Source of the DNA: Bacillus sp. JCM 19041
GTDB lineage: Bacteria; Bacillota; Bacilli; Bacillales; Bacillaceae_D
Assembly: GCA_001310375.1 (NCBI GenBank)
Contig: BAXC01000042.1
Coordinates: 1 to 36,248 of the forward strand
Direction: 5' to 3'
DNA length: 36,248 nucleotides
The notes under the pieces were generated by a model. That model did no database searches. It was not told the DNA's origin and saw nothing but the letters and a program-made list of their open reading frames with translations. The position numbers and the translations under genes were made by a program. Positions 27,122-36,126 of the stretch are shown here, in pieces (positions within the stretch are counted from its first letter, which is position 1; every line of letters begins with the position of its first letter).

Positions 27122-28335
27122 TTAATCATTATCCATTCCATAACTCAATGATGCCTTCAAGGCTATATAACCAGCGCCCATCGTCACTAGCACTGTTAAG
27201 ATCCCAAAAATTAATAACGGTGTTGGATGATGGTAATCTCCAACAATTGATTTTTTCCTTGATGCAATTAAGATCGTTGTTAAGACGATAGGCAAAATCA
27301 AACCGTTTAAGGCTCCTGCTAAAATTAAAAGCTGCACGGGTTGACCGATCGTTAAGAAGATTAGTGCAGAAATTGTAATGAATCCAGCAATAAACAAATT
27401 GTTCTTTTCTGCAAACACTGGATGGAACGACCTTAAAAAGGATACGCTCGTGTATGCACAACCAATAACGGAGCTGATCGCGGCTACGAAGAGAACGACC
27501 CCAAATAAATAATAGCCAACGTCACCTAATCCAACACGAAAAACCGTTGCCGCCGGATTGTTCTCATCCAAGCTATAACCAGCCGTTACTACACCGAGTA
27601 CAGCTAAAAAGAGAAAAACGCGCATTAAACCAGTTGTCAAAATCCCAAGACTTGCGGCTCTTCCTACAAATTTCACATTCTCTTTCCCAGTGATTCCCGC
27701 ATCCACAAGGCGTGTCCACCAGCAAAAGAGATATAACCACCAACTGTCCCGCCAACGATCGTGACAATTGGCAACAACAGGATCATATAATCCTCAGGTA
27801 CAAACGCCCTGTATGCTGCTTCCTGAACGGGTGGCGCTGAATTAAACATCACATAACCAACCATCAGTAGCATCACTACTCCGCAAATTTGCATCACTCT
27901 GTCCATAACTGGTCCAAAGCGCTTAAATAGAAACAAACCAATTGTCAGAGCTGCAGTAATTAAACCACCTGCTGCCAGAGGCAAATCAAACAAGACATTT
28001 AGACCGAGAGCAGCTCCGCCAATATTGGCAATATTAAAAGCAAAACCGCCAAATAAGATGAGTGCAGCAATAACATAACCAAGTCCCGGTAGGAGCTCAT
28101 TAGCAATCTCTTGACCTCTCTTTCCCGAAACGGAAATAACACGCCAAATGTTCATCTGGACGCCAATATCAATAATAAGAGAGAGGAGGATAGCAAATGC
28201 AAAACTTGCTAAAAACTGCTCTGTAAACTGTGCGGTTTGCGTTAAGAAAGCCGGACCAATTGCGGAAGTCGCCATCAAGAATATGGCCCCCCGCAAAAAC
28301 CGGCTACGATCTTTTTCGTTCACGGTTTGATTCAT
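27122..28335 (-). CDS. ycsG: NRAMP-superfamily transporter YcsG, frameshifted near 27705
   Basis: A polytopic transporter of about 404 residues after one base is restored near 27705, joining YISFAGGHAL to DAGITGKENVKFVGR. The N-terminal region SAIGPAFLTQTAQFTEQFLA, the LSLIIDIGVQMNIWRVISVS stretch and VLFVAAISSVIGCAYTSVSF are typical of YcsG, a distant NRAMP relative. Classical NRAMP metal ligands (DPGN in helix 1) are not seen; the equivalent position is SAIGPAF. Its place inside the 5-oxoprolinase cluster suggests uptake of 5-oxoproline or a related compound rather than metal. Its ATG directly follows the ycsI stop codon. Confidence 0.87.
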
Positions 28336-29130
28336 CTACAAGACCCCTAATTGTTCATTTTTCATTGTTGTGATAAACATATGACCTGGCGCATGGGTAA
28401 TCATTAAGTCCGGTTTGCTTGCCATCGCCGCCGCTTGCGGAGTGACTCCACAAGCCCAAAATACTGGCACTTCGCCTTCTTTTATTGTAACTGGGTCACC
28501 AAAATCTGGTTGGCCTATCTTATTAATCCCAATTTTAGTTGGATTGCCTATGTGAATGGCCGCTCCATGGACAGCCGGAAAACGAGAAGTAACAAGACTC
28601 GCACGGATTGCCTGCTCTTCTGGCATTGGGCGCATACTTACCACGACATTTCCATGAAAGCGCCCAGCAGGTTCACAAGGAATCGACGTTTCGTACATAG
28701 GTACATTGACATCTTCTTCTTGGTGACGAATCGGAATTCCATTTGCTAACAACGCTTCTTCAAACGTGAAGCTGCAGCCAATCAAAAAACAAACCATCTC
28801 TTCTTCCCATAAAGACAGAATATCCGTACACTCTTCTGTAAACTCACCGTTACGATAGACTCGGTATCGTGGGAGATCGGTACGTAAGTCAGCATCGGCA
28901 CCCATTTTCCTTGATACGACAGATCCGATATCCGTTACATCGAGCAATGGACATGCCACTTGGTTTCGTTGACAAAAGAGGAGGAAGTCATAAGCATATT
29001 CCTTACGTAAGACAACTAGATTTGCTTGAGCATACCCTCTTGCAAGTCCCGAAGTTGGCCCTGTATACGTCCCATTCCGAATTTGTTCAATTATGGCTCC
29101 TCTGTCATTGGAATAGAATTCAATTGTCAT
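28336..29130 (-). CDS. ycsI: DUF1445 / D-glutamate cyclase-like hydro-lyase YcsI
   Basis: A 264-residue member of the YcsI family (DUF1445), related to proteins named putative hydro-lyase and to the D-glutamate cyclase domain. Typical motifs are NGTYTGPTSGLARGYAQANL, CPLLDVTDIG, LIGCSFTFEEALLANGIPIR, FHGNVVVSMRPMP and VPVFWACGVTPQAAAMASKP. Glutamate/5-oxoproline chemistry would fit the surrounding genes. I choose ATG 29130; an upstream in-frame ATG at 29181 would add 17 charged residues not seen in relatives, but the ribosome site is weak for either. Confidence 0.87.
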   Translation of the reverse strand: MTIEFYSNDRGAIIEQIRNGTYTGPTSGLARGYAQANLVVLRKEYAYDFLLFCQRNQVACPLLDVTDIGSVVSRKMGADADLRTDLPRYRVYRNGEFTEECTDILSLWEEEMVCFLIGCSFTFEEALLANGIPIRHQEEDVNVPMYETSIPCEPAGRFHGNVVVSMRPMPEEQAIRASLVTSRFPAVHGAAIHIGNPTKIGINKIGQPDFGDPVTIKEGEVPVFWACGVTPQAAAMASKPDLMITHAPGHMFITTMKNEQLGVL

Positions 29131-29181
29131 CCTGCACGCCCCCGCTTCTCTCTTCTTTAGTGAAAGCTCACTGACACACAT

Positions 29182-30212
29182 TTATTCTTTACCATCTAAC
29201 TTGCTTTTAAGCTGCTTCCATTTCAATAAAATGCCGTTCCTACGCATAGCCATCGCTCTCTCATGCTCAAGGTATAACCGCTCAGCGTCTTCAAGTGACA
29301 TTTCTTCGAACGTAAACGATTCGCCCGGGCGAAGTTGAGCCAGCTTGCTGACATCTACTGCCACCGTTTGCAAAGCACGAGGATAGCCTCCCGTTGTTTG
29401 CCGGTCTGCCATAAGGATGATTAATTGTCCATCGGGAGGAGCTTGAACAGTCCCAAGTGCAACCGCCTCTGACAATAAACTAAATGGTTCTTCTAATTGA
29501 ATGGATTCTTTTGATTCAAGACGGTAGCCCATACGATCAGATTGATTTTTAATCGTAAACGACGCTTGAAACAACTGCTTTTTACTTTCGTTCGTCAAAC
29601 GATTAAAATGATTGCCGCGAATCGCCCTAATAACAGATCGGTCGTCGCCCTGTTCTTCAATGATAGGCTATTTACATGCCAACCTGCTTCCCATAAACGG
29701 TTTTGTTTGTTCGCATCTTCAATGATGGGCTGGACAAGCTCATTCGCTTCCCCGATTTTAAGCTGATCCCCTTTATCAAGCTTCCTACCTTTAAATCCAC
29801 CTATTCCTGCTCTTAAATATGTACTTCTGCTTTCCATCATGACGGGGACATCAATGCCGCCTGCTACTGCCAAATAGGTACGAATCCCTTTCTTTTTCAC
29901 CTTAAAAGAAAGCGACGTTCCTTGTGGCACAAAGTAGGGAGTGCCAAGTGAAGAGGGCTTTCCATCGATATATGGGGTCATTCCATCTCCCGCAATGCAA
30001 ATAAGACAACCTGCTTGAAACGTAATGGTTGGACCAATTAAAGTCATTTCAAGTACAGCAGCATGCTCTTCGTTTCCTACAGCCAAATTGGCATTACGTG
30101 CTGCCGTTCTGTCCATCGCACCACTTTCAACAACACCTTGATGAAGATAACCTTTACGGCCAAGATCCTGCACCGTTGTAAAAAGACCGCCTTCTTCAAT
30201 TAATAGAGCCAT
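29182..30212 (-). CDS. pxpC: 5-oxoprolinase subunit C (KipA-like), frameshifted near 29666
   Basis: The AHS2/biotin-dependent carboxyltransferase-like subunit of 5-oxoprolinase. It has GLFTTVQDLGRKGYLHQGVV, ESGAMDRTAARNANLAVGNE, RTYLAVAGGIDVPVMMESRS and TYLRAGIGGFKGRKL. One C is missing near 29666; restored, the chain continues VNSPIIEEQGDDRSVIRAIR, GNHFNRLTNESKK and the C-terminal QSDRMGYRLE with ALGTVQAPPDGQLIILMADR. The repaired length is about 343 residues. It overlaps the 3' end of pxpB by 17 bp. Confidence 0.9.
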
Positions 30213-30926
30213 TGTCCACCTCTTTCACCCGCAAAAACTCCGATTTGGAAATTGCTTTAAACGTAACGCGGTCTCCTGCTTTTAAAAGGCTCGGAACCTC
30301 TCTGTCTGCCGAGAAGAGCTTCAACGGGGTTTGTCCGATTAGTTGCCACCCTCCAGGAGTTGAGATTGGATAGACGCCCGTTTGTTTTCCGGCGATGCCA
30401 ACAGAACCTGCTGGAATCTCTGCTCTTGGATCACCATGTCGTGGTGTAGCAATTCGTTCATCCATACCGCCAAGAAACGGAAAACCTGGAGCAAATCCAA
30501 TCATATAAACGAGGTATTCATTTGCAGTATGAAGGTCAATCACTTCTTCCCGTGTTAAGCCATTTGCTTGTGCAACATGATTTAGATCGGGGCCAAGCTC
30601 GGTGTCGTAACAAACGGGAATGGTTACCTGTTCTCCTATCTGAATATCCTCATGCTGTCCAGCAAGATCGATTCGCTCTTTTAAAAGCCGAATCACTTCA
30701 CCTGCGCCATCTCTACATTTCGTTTTTTTCACTACTTCAATTGGATCGTAAAAAACAGTCAACCCAATATAACTCGGGACCGCTTCTTGGTAACCATGAA
30801 AAGGATTGCGGTCAAGTTCTCCAAGTAACCTTTGAACCCGAGCATGTACACCAGGCTGGCATCCTTTCCTAGATTCACCGTAATGGACGTTTCACTTAGT
30901 GAATAGAATTCAGGCCTCTGCTCCAT
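30196..30926 (-). CDS. pxpB: 5-oxoprolinase subunit B (KipI-like), frameshifted near 30853
   Basis: The AHS1/cyclophilin-like subunit. The conserved C-terminal part has NEYLVYMIGFAPGFPFLGGM, RHGDPRAEIPAGSVGIAGKQ and ISTPGGWQLIGQTPLKLF. The N-terminus is in two other frames: MEQRPEFYSLSETSITVNLG (start ATG 30926 behind AAGGGGGG) and, after a missing base near 30853, HARVQRLLGELDRNPFHGYQ followed by EAVPSYIGLTVFYDP. The total is about 243 residues, as expected. It is the first gene of the pxp cluster. In B. subtilis the homologue KipI inhibits the sporulation kinase KinA. Confidence 0.9.
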
Positions 30927-31381
30927 TACCAAGCCCCCCTTTAACTGTTTTTTTACAATAGTAATAAGGCTTATTCCTGTATAATCACATCAATAAACTT
31001 ATATAACATCATACATAACCACAGGCATGATAAAAATCCACCATTCGTTCTAATCCCGTACAGACAACGTTTAACGGCAACTTCACGATTTTCGTGACTA
31101 ATGTCGCATCTCAATATCGATCTTTTTCTACTTCCCTATCAATTCACTTGCTTCATTTTCACCTTCCAACCTACTTAATAAAAAACCGTTTTTTGCTATT
31201 CTGACAACATTTAAAGGTCATTCAAATTACGTTAACACAAGAATAAATGATTTAAAAAACGAATAAATGTTCATAGTCCTACATTTCAGTTTTCGGTGAG
31301 CGATTACCTACTCACTTTATCCCGGTTACCTTGACTAAAACCTAATGTTTTCCTTTATTTCCTTCATAATCTACGTTGAGT
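30927..31381. other. 455-bp AT-rich intergenic region
   Basis: No convincing gene lies here. The palindrome AATAAGGCTTATT (30963-30975) is close to the pxp start. AAAAAACCGTTTTTT occurs near 31180, and GAATAAATG is repeated directly within 31241-31270. The region should contain the pxp promoter on the minus strand, but I could not identify clear -35/-10 boxes. Confidence 0.5.
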
Positions 31382-32572
31382 TCATCTACGAAAGTGTGGA
31401 TCTAATCTTGCCACAGCGACAACCGGAAAAACACATACTAGGAGTACACTAATAAAGATGAGTATCCCTAGCCATCCATAAAAGTCGTAAAACAAACCAC
31501 CTGCCGTACCTGCCACACTAGAGCCAACATAATAAGCGACAAGATATAAAGAAGCAGCTTCCGCCCGTAGCGTTCCTGCTACTGTACTCACGGAATTTGA
31601 CGCAATCGAATGGCTCGCAAAAAAGCCGAATGTGAGGATCAATAATGCCGGCAGTTGAACGATTGCATACGGAAGAGCCGTTATCCATGCTCCAGTGCCC
31701 ATAATTATAACGGACAGTAGAAGTATACGTCTCTTTCCAAATTGATCTGCCTTTTTCCCCATATAAACCGAGCTAAATGTACCCGCTAAATAACTAATAA
31801 ACAAGAAACTAACAATTGTTTGACTAAATGAAAAAGGTGGTTCCATTAAATAAAACCCTATGTAATTGAATAGAGTGACAAAGCTACCCATCAACAAGAA
31901 ACCTAACGACACAAGTAACATCAGTCGCTTTTGTTTTAACGTGGCAAGGTAATTCCGTGCAGACCTAACGATCGAAAAAGATTCAGTTTGTTTTCTTTTC
32001 GGAGCAGGTAACATTGTCATAAAGAGTATCGTTACCACAACAGCTAGAATCGAAATAACAACAACCGCCATTCTCCAACCAAAAAAGTCTCCTACAGAAC
32101 CAGCAATCAATCGTCCACCCATGCCACCAATTGAATTTCCAGCAATATAAAGCCCCATCATTTTTCCGATTCCGTCCTTATGGAATTCTTCTGCAATGTA
32201 AGCCATCGCCATTGCTGGTACACCTGCTAAGAAGAAACCAATAAGACCACGTAATACGATAAACCATGTAAACGTTGGGGCTAATGGACTCATTAATGAC
32301 AAGCAAGTTGTAGCGATTAGTGACACTGTCATTAATGTTTTTCTTCCGAAACGGCTGGCAAGTGGCACGGCAATAATTAAACCAATCGCAAGCGTAGCCG
32401 TTGATACGGAAAGTGAAACACTCGCCTTCGATGGTGATACGTTAAAAGCATCAGCGAGAGAGGGCATAAGTGGTTGAACAGTGTATAGAATCGAAAAGAC
32501 AACAAATCCTGCAAAAAACAAAGCAAACGCGGCCCGTTTATAAGCGGTTGTCCCTTCCTGAATTCCCTTCAT
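31382..32572 (-). CDS. MFS exporter (YnfM/YgaY-like)
   Basis: An intact 396-residue, 12-helix transporter. Landmarks are FSILYTVQPLMPSLADAFNV, SPSKASVSLSVSTATLAIGL, the motif-A segment LASRFGRKTLMTVSLIATTC, PAMAMAYIAEEFHKDGIGKM and GNSIGGMGGRLIAGSVGDFF. These place it in the DHA1 arabinose/drug exporter group together with YnfM. I choose ATG 32572 because AAAGGAG precedes it; the longer frame start at 32617 has none. It transcribes divergently from the second ABC operon. Confidence 0.88.
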   Translation of the reverse strand: MKGIQEGTTAYKRAAFALFFAGFVVFSILYTVQPLMPSLADAFNVSPSKASVSLSVSTATLAIGLIIAVPLASRFGRKTLMTVSLIATTCLSLMSPLAPTFTWFIVLRGLIGFFLAGVPAMAMAYIAEEFHKDGIGKMMGLYIAGNSIGGMGGRLIAGSVGDFFGWRMAVVVISILAVVVTILFMTMLPAPKRKQTESFSIVRSARNYLATLKQKRLMLLVSLGFLLMGSFVTLFNYIGFYLMEPPFSFSQTIVSFLFISYLAGTFSSVYMGKKADQFGKRRILLLSVIIMGTGAWITALPYAIVQLPALLILTFGFFASHSIASNSVSTVAGTLRAEAASLYLVAYYVGSSVAGTAGGLFYDFYGWLGILIFISVLLVCVFPVVAVARLDPHFRR

Positions 32573-32733
32573 TGTGAACTCCTTTCTTGCCCACATTATG
32601 TAAAAACATAAACGCAAGATTCAATTGATTCACGTAAGCATGTTTTTTGTTTCTTCAAGCATACACTATCCATAGCTAGAAAAGCGGTTTAAGAGAAAAA
32701 GAGGATTTTCATAAGAAAAGGTGAACTAAAAAA

Positions 32734-32747
32734 TGAAAGCGCTTTCC
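32734..32747 (+). promoter_or_regulatory. CcpA cre-like site upstream of ABC operon 2
   Basis: TGAAAGCGCTTTCC fits the catabolite-responsive element consensus TGWAANCGNTNWCA at all but the last base. TATATT at 32764-32769 is a possible -10 box, so the site would overlap the promoter and give glucose repression. A LacI paralogue could also bind it. Confidence 0.6.
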
Positions 32748-32861
32748 TCGTTTGTTAAATACCTATATTCTTACATGTTTACCTGCTTCATTTTTTATCA
32801 GCAATGAATACCCCATGTTGTTATGTCGTGTCTTTAAATAACTTGATTTGGAGGGATTCTT

Positions 32862-34189
32862 TTGAAAAAATGGCTAAAAGCAGCACTGCTCATCCCCGTC
32901 TCGGCTACCATGTTACTACTAAGTGGTTGCTCCGATGACCAGGAGGCTTCAACAGACGGAGTCGAGCTAACGTGGCTCGTCCGCAGTGATCCAAACTTAA
33001 TTGAATGGGAACATCGTGTCATTGAAGAGTTTGAAAAGGAAAACCCTGGTATCCGCGTCCGCTTACAAACCATCCCACAAAGAGAAATTGATCAGAAACT
33101 ACAAACGATGATCGCTGGTGGAAACGTTCCTGATGTTTGGTCACCAAACTGGGCCGATTCTGGCTTTGGCAGTTACTACACGATGGGTGCTTTAAAGAAT
33201 TTAACTCCTTATTTAGAACAAGATCCAGAAGTGATTGATGGCATCGATGAAACCTTATTAGCTATTTACGATATGGAAGACGGCACTTACGGGATTCCAA
33301 TCTTATCAATGGGCTCGTTTTTATATTATAACCGTGATTTGTTTGATGAAGCTGGTGTTGAGACACCACCAACGGATTGGGAAGACAAGAGTTGGGATTG
33401 GGATGCGATGGTGGAAGCGGCAGAGGCGATCACGCAAAACGACCTCTCTCCTACGGAACGAATTTATGGAATATTAAATGATAACTCCCCAAATAAAGAT
33501 GCTTGGATGTTTGGAGGCGATCTCTTTGCCGAAGAAAGCTATGAAACAGGCATTCTATCAGAGCCAACCGTCACATCGAACCCTGGAAATTACGAAGCTG
33601 TGCAACACAGGTATGATTTGATTAACAAATATGAAGTGATGCCTCCACAAAGTGAAATTGCTGCACTACAGCAACTGAGTGATCCGTTCTTAAGTGGTCG
33701 TGTTGGAATGGTAATGAAAGGTGGTTGGGGAACAAAGCAATATGCAGCGAGTGATCTTAATTGGGGCCTTGCCGCTTACCCTTATACAAATGACGAGCGT
33801 GAAATTCCACTATATGTTGACCCTTGGGCGATTAGTGAAGGTAGCAAGCATCCCGATGAGGCTTGGGAATTTTTAAAATTTCTAATGGATCCTGATAAAG
33901 CGGCAAAATGGATGGTCGAGATGACACTTGAAAGCCCTGCCATGGTGAACTAAAAGAGTTGTGGTATGAATTAATTTCCGAGCGAACGGGTATTGCTGTT
34001 GCTGATTTACGAAAAGCTGACGAAGGCGCATTAAACTATGGACGGCCGACCGATAACCATTTAATTTCAAATTTCGCCCCTTTAATGAAGCACCAGAACA
34101 TGACGGTTAATTCCATTTATGATCGCCGTAAAGGAGTGGAAGAAGGTCTGCAGGAATTGCAGGACAACATCATGTCATTAACCTACTAA
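32862..34189 (+). CDS. Sugar ABC transporter solute-binding lipoprotein 2, frameshifted near 33942
   Basis: A family 1 sugar-binding protein with a lipoprotein signal (SATMLLLSGC, C23 lipidated) and an acidic mature chain. Landmarks are VELTWLVRSDPNLIEWEHRV, IEEFEKENPGIRVRLQTIPQ, GTYGIPILSMGSFLYYNRDL and GRVGMVMKGGWGTKQYA. One base is missing near 33942, where LESPA must join GELKELWYELISERTG. The repaired length is about 442 residues. The start is TTG 32862 behind TTGGAGGG. Two permease genes follow. Confidence 0.9.
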
Positions 34190-34210
34190 CGCAAAAGGAG
34201 GAATTCCGCT

Positions 34211-35146
34211 ATGGAGGCAAAAACTAAGCAACCAATCAATAAGAATCCCTTGCGCAAAGCAAGCATCGGTGCAAAGCGTGAAGAGAAATTCTTCTGGTTG
34301 TTCATATCACCATGGATTATTGGTTTCTTTCTCTTCATTATCGGTCCAATGATCGCATCGCTTTACTTTAGCTTTACTGATTATGCTGTGATGTCTGATG
34401 TATCCTTTGTTGGTTTGCAGAATTTCATTAACCTCTTCCAAGATCCTTTGTTTTACCGTTCCCTGTTCGTCACATTTGCTTATGCAGCGCTTGCCGTGCC
34501 TTTTTCAATGCTTGTTGGTCTCTGCCTCGCTATGCTGCTAAATGCAAAAATAAAAGGGCAAGCTTTTTTCCGAACCTTCTTTTATGCACCTTCGATTATC
34601 TCTGGTGTTTCCGTTGCGTTTCTATGGATGTGGATTTTAAATCCCCAGTTTGGGATCGTGAACTCACTCATTTATGACATCTTTGGTGTTCAAGGACCCG
34701 GTTGGTTTACCGATCCTTATACCGTTATTCCATCTTTTGTATTAATGCAACTAACCGCTGTTGGAAGCACAATGATTATTTTTCTGGCTAGCTTGCAACA
34801 ACTACCAAAAGAACTCTATGAAGCAGCAGCAATTGATGGAGCTAGTTCATGGCGACGGTTCCGCAACATTACTGTCCCAATGATTTCGCCAATCATCTTG
34901 TTTAATGGAGTCATCTCCTTAATTGCTTCCTTTCAGATCTTCACTCAAGCCTATGTAGTGACGAATGGCGGTCCAGATTGGATGTCTTACTTCTATGTTT
35001 ATTACTTATTTGAAACAGCATTTTTCCAAAATCGGATGGGCTATGCATCTGCACAAGCTTGGATCTTATTCTTGGTTATTTTTGCACTGACCTTTCTCAT
35101 GCTTACTCTGTCGAGAAAATCGGTCCATTACGAATATGATAAATAA
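34211..35146 (+). CDS. Sugar ABC transporter permease 1 of operon 2
   Basis: An intact 311-residue protein. It has a charged cytoplasmic N-terminus, then FWLFISPWIIGFFLFIIGPM and six helices. The EAA loop is LYEAAAIDGASSWRRFRNIT followed by VPMISP. The start has AAAGGAGG at good distance. It is the MalF/UgpA-type half of the channel and contacts a shared ATPase. Confidence 0.92.
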   Translation: MEAKTKQPINKNPLRKASIGAKREEKFFWLFISPWIIGFFLFIIGPMIASLYFSFTDYAVMSDVSFVGLQNFINLFQDPLFYRSLFVTFAYAALAVPFSMLVGLCLAMLLNAKIKGQAFFRTFFYAPSIISGVSVAFLWMWILNPQFGIVNSLIYDIFGVQGPGWFTDPYTVIPSFVLMQLTAVGSTMIIFLASLQQLPKELYEAAAIDGASSWRRFRNITVPMISPIILFNGVISLIASFQIFTQAYVVTNGGPDWMSYFYVYYLFETAFFQNRMGYASAQAWILFLVIFALTFLMLTLSRKSVHYEYDK

Positions 35147-35160
35147 CGAGGAGGCCACTT

Positions 35161-36027
35161 ATGAAGTTGTCATTTAAGAAGACCAACTATTCGCCTGGAG
35201 AACTGTCAAGCGGCGGCAAACTTCTTACGTATGCCGGACTCATTATTGTCCTCTTCTTGTTTTTATTTCCGGTAGCATGGATGGTGTTTACGTCATTAAA
35301 GTCACTTGAGCAGATTGTATCTGAACCATTATCTATTTTGCCCATTACCTGGAATTGGTCCAACTATCTTGAGGTATTCCAGAACCATCCGTTTTCAACT
35401 TACTTATGGAATACAACATGGTATACGATTGTAACCGTTATTGGAACAGTCTTCTTCTCCGCATTTATTGCCTTTGGCTTTGCCCGCTTTCGTGCAAGAG
35501 GTCAGACATTTCTTTTTGCCCTGTTGCTTAGCACAATGATGTTGCCGCAACAAGTTGTGATGATTCCGCAGTACTTGTTGTTTAATACGATTGGTTGGGT
35601 TGATTCGTATTTACCACTTACGGTGCCAATGATCGCTGGGAGTGCTTTTCTCATCTTTTTATTACGCCAGTTTTATCTCGGCTTGCCAAAAGAGCTTGAT
35701 GAGGCGGTCACAATTGACGGTGGAGGTTACTTCACGATTTTTTTCCGCATCATCTTACCCCTATCGTTACCAGCGATGGCAACGGCAGCCATTATTGAAT
35801 TTATGTACCGGTGGAATGACTTAATGGGTCCACTTATCTACTTAAATTCACAAGAGCTTTATCCGCTCTCACTTGGCTTAGCTAACTTTACGGCAGCATA
35901 TGCAGCGACACCGTGGCAACTATTAATGGCGGCATCCGTCATGGCCGTTCTTCCACCACTCATTTTGTTTTTCTTTGCGCAAAAATACTTTATCCAAGGT
36001 GTTGTGATCTCTGGTACAAAAGGATAA
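35161..36027 (+). CDS. Sugar ABC transporter permease 2 of operon 2
   Basis: An intact 288-residue MalG/UgpE-type permease. The EAA loop is LDEAVTIDGGGYFTIFFRII followed by LPLSLP, and the C-terminal ending FFAQKYFIQGVVISGTKG is typical. GAGGAGG precedes the ATG. The operon ends with the hairpin at 36078 and again lacks an ATP-binding subunit. Any partner glycosidase would lie beyond the window. Confidence 0.92.
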   Translation: MKLSFKKTNYSPGELSSGGKLLTYAGLIIVLFLFLFPVAWMVFTSLKSLEQIVSEPLSILPITWNWSNYLEVFQNHPFSTYLWNTTWYTIVTVIGTVFFSAFIAFGFARFRARGQTFLFALLLSTMMLPQQVVMIPQYLLFNTIGWVDSYLPLTVPMIAGSAFLIFLLRQFYLGLPKELDEAVTIDGGGYFTIFFRIILPLSLPAMATAAIIEFMYRWNDLMGPLIYLNSQELYPLSLGLANFTAAYAATPWQLLMAASVMAVLPPLILFFFAQKYFIQGVVISGTKG

Positions 36028-36077
36028 AAGAGATGAGTACGGTTTTATAGAAAATAGCTGAATTGAACTTCAGCTCT

Positions 36078-36126
36078 AAGCTTGTCGACAAAGTCCCATA
36101 AACATGAGACCGTCGACAAGCTTTTT
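36078..36126 (+). terminator. Terminator of ABC operon 2 with GTCGAC arms
   Basis: AAGCTTGTCGAC (36078-36089) and GTCGACAAGCTT (36112-36123) form a perfect 12-bp stem with a 22-nt loop and a short T-run. The TTGTCGACAAA motif (36082-36092) also occurs in the element at 20909. Confidence 0.8.

Noticed and set aside
27122..28335. YcsG as a manganese transporter
   Set aside because: It belongs to the NRAMP superfamily, but I do not see the helix-1 DPGN metal motif, and the gene sits inside an oxoprolinase cluster.
30927..31381. A GlnR/TnrA-type nitrogen box in front of the pxp cluster
   Set aside because: I looked for TGTNA-N7-TNACA because of the glutamate link. The nearest sequence (TGTATAATCACA) has the wrong spacing.
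302..34189. True pseudogene status of the split genes
   Set aside because: Each has one or two single-base indels and no other damage, and they affect half of all genes regardless of function. That is more like read error than decay, so they are listed as CDS with the shift stated.
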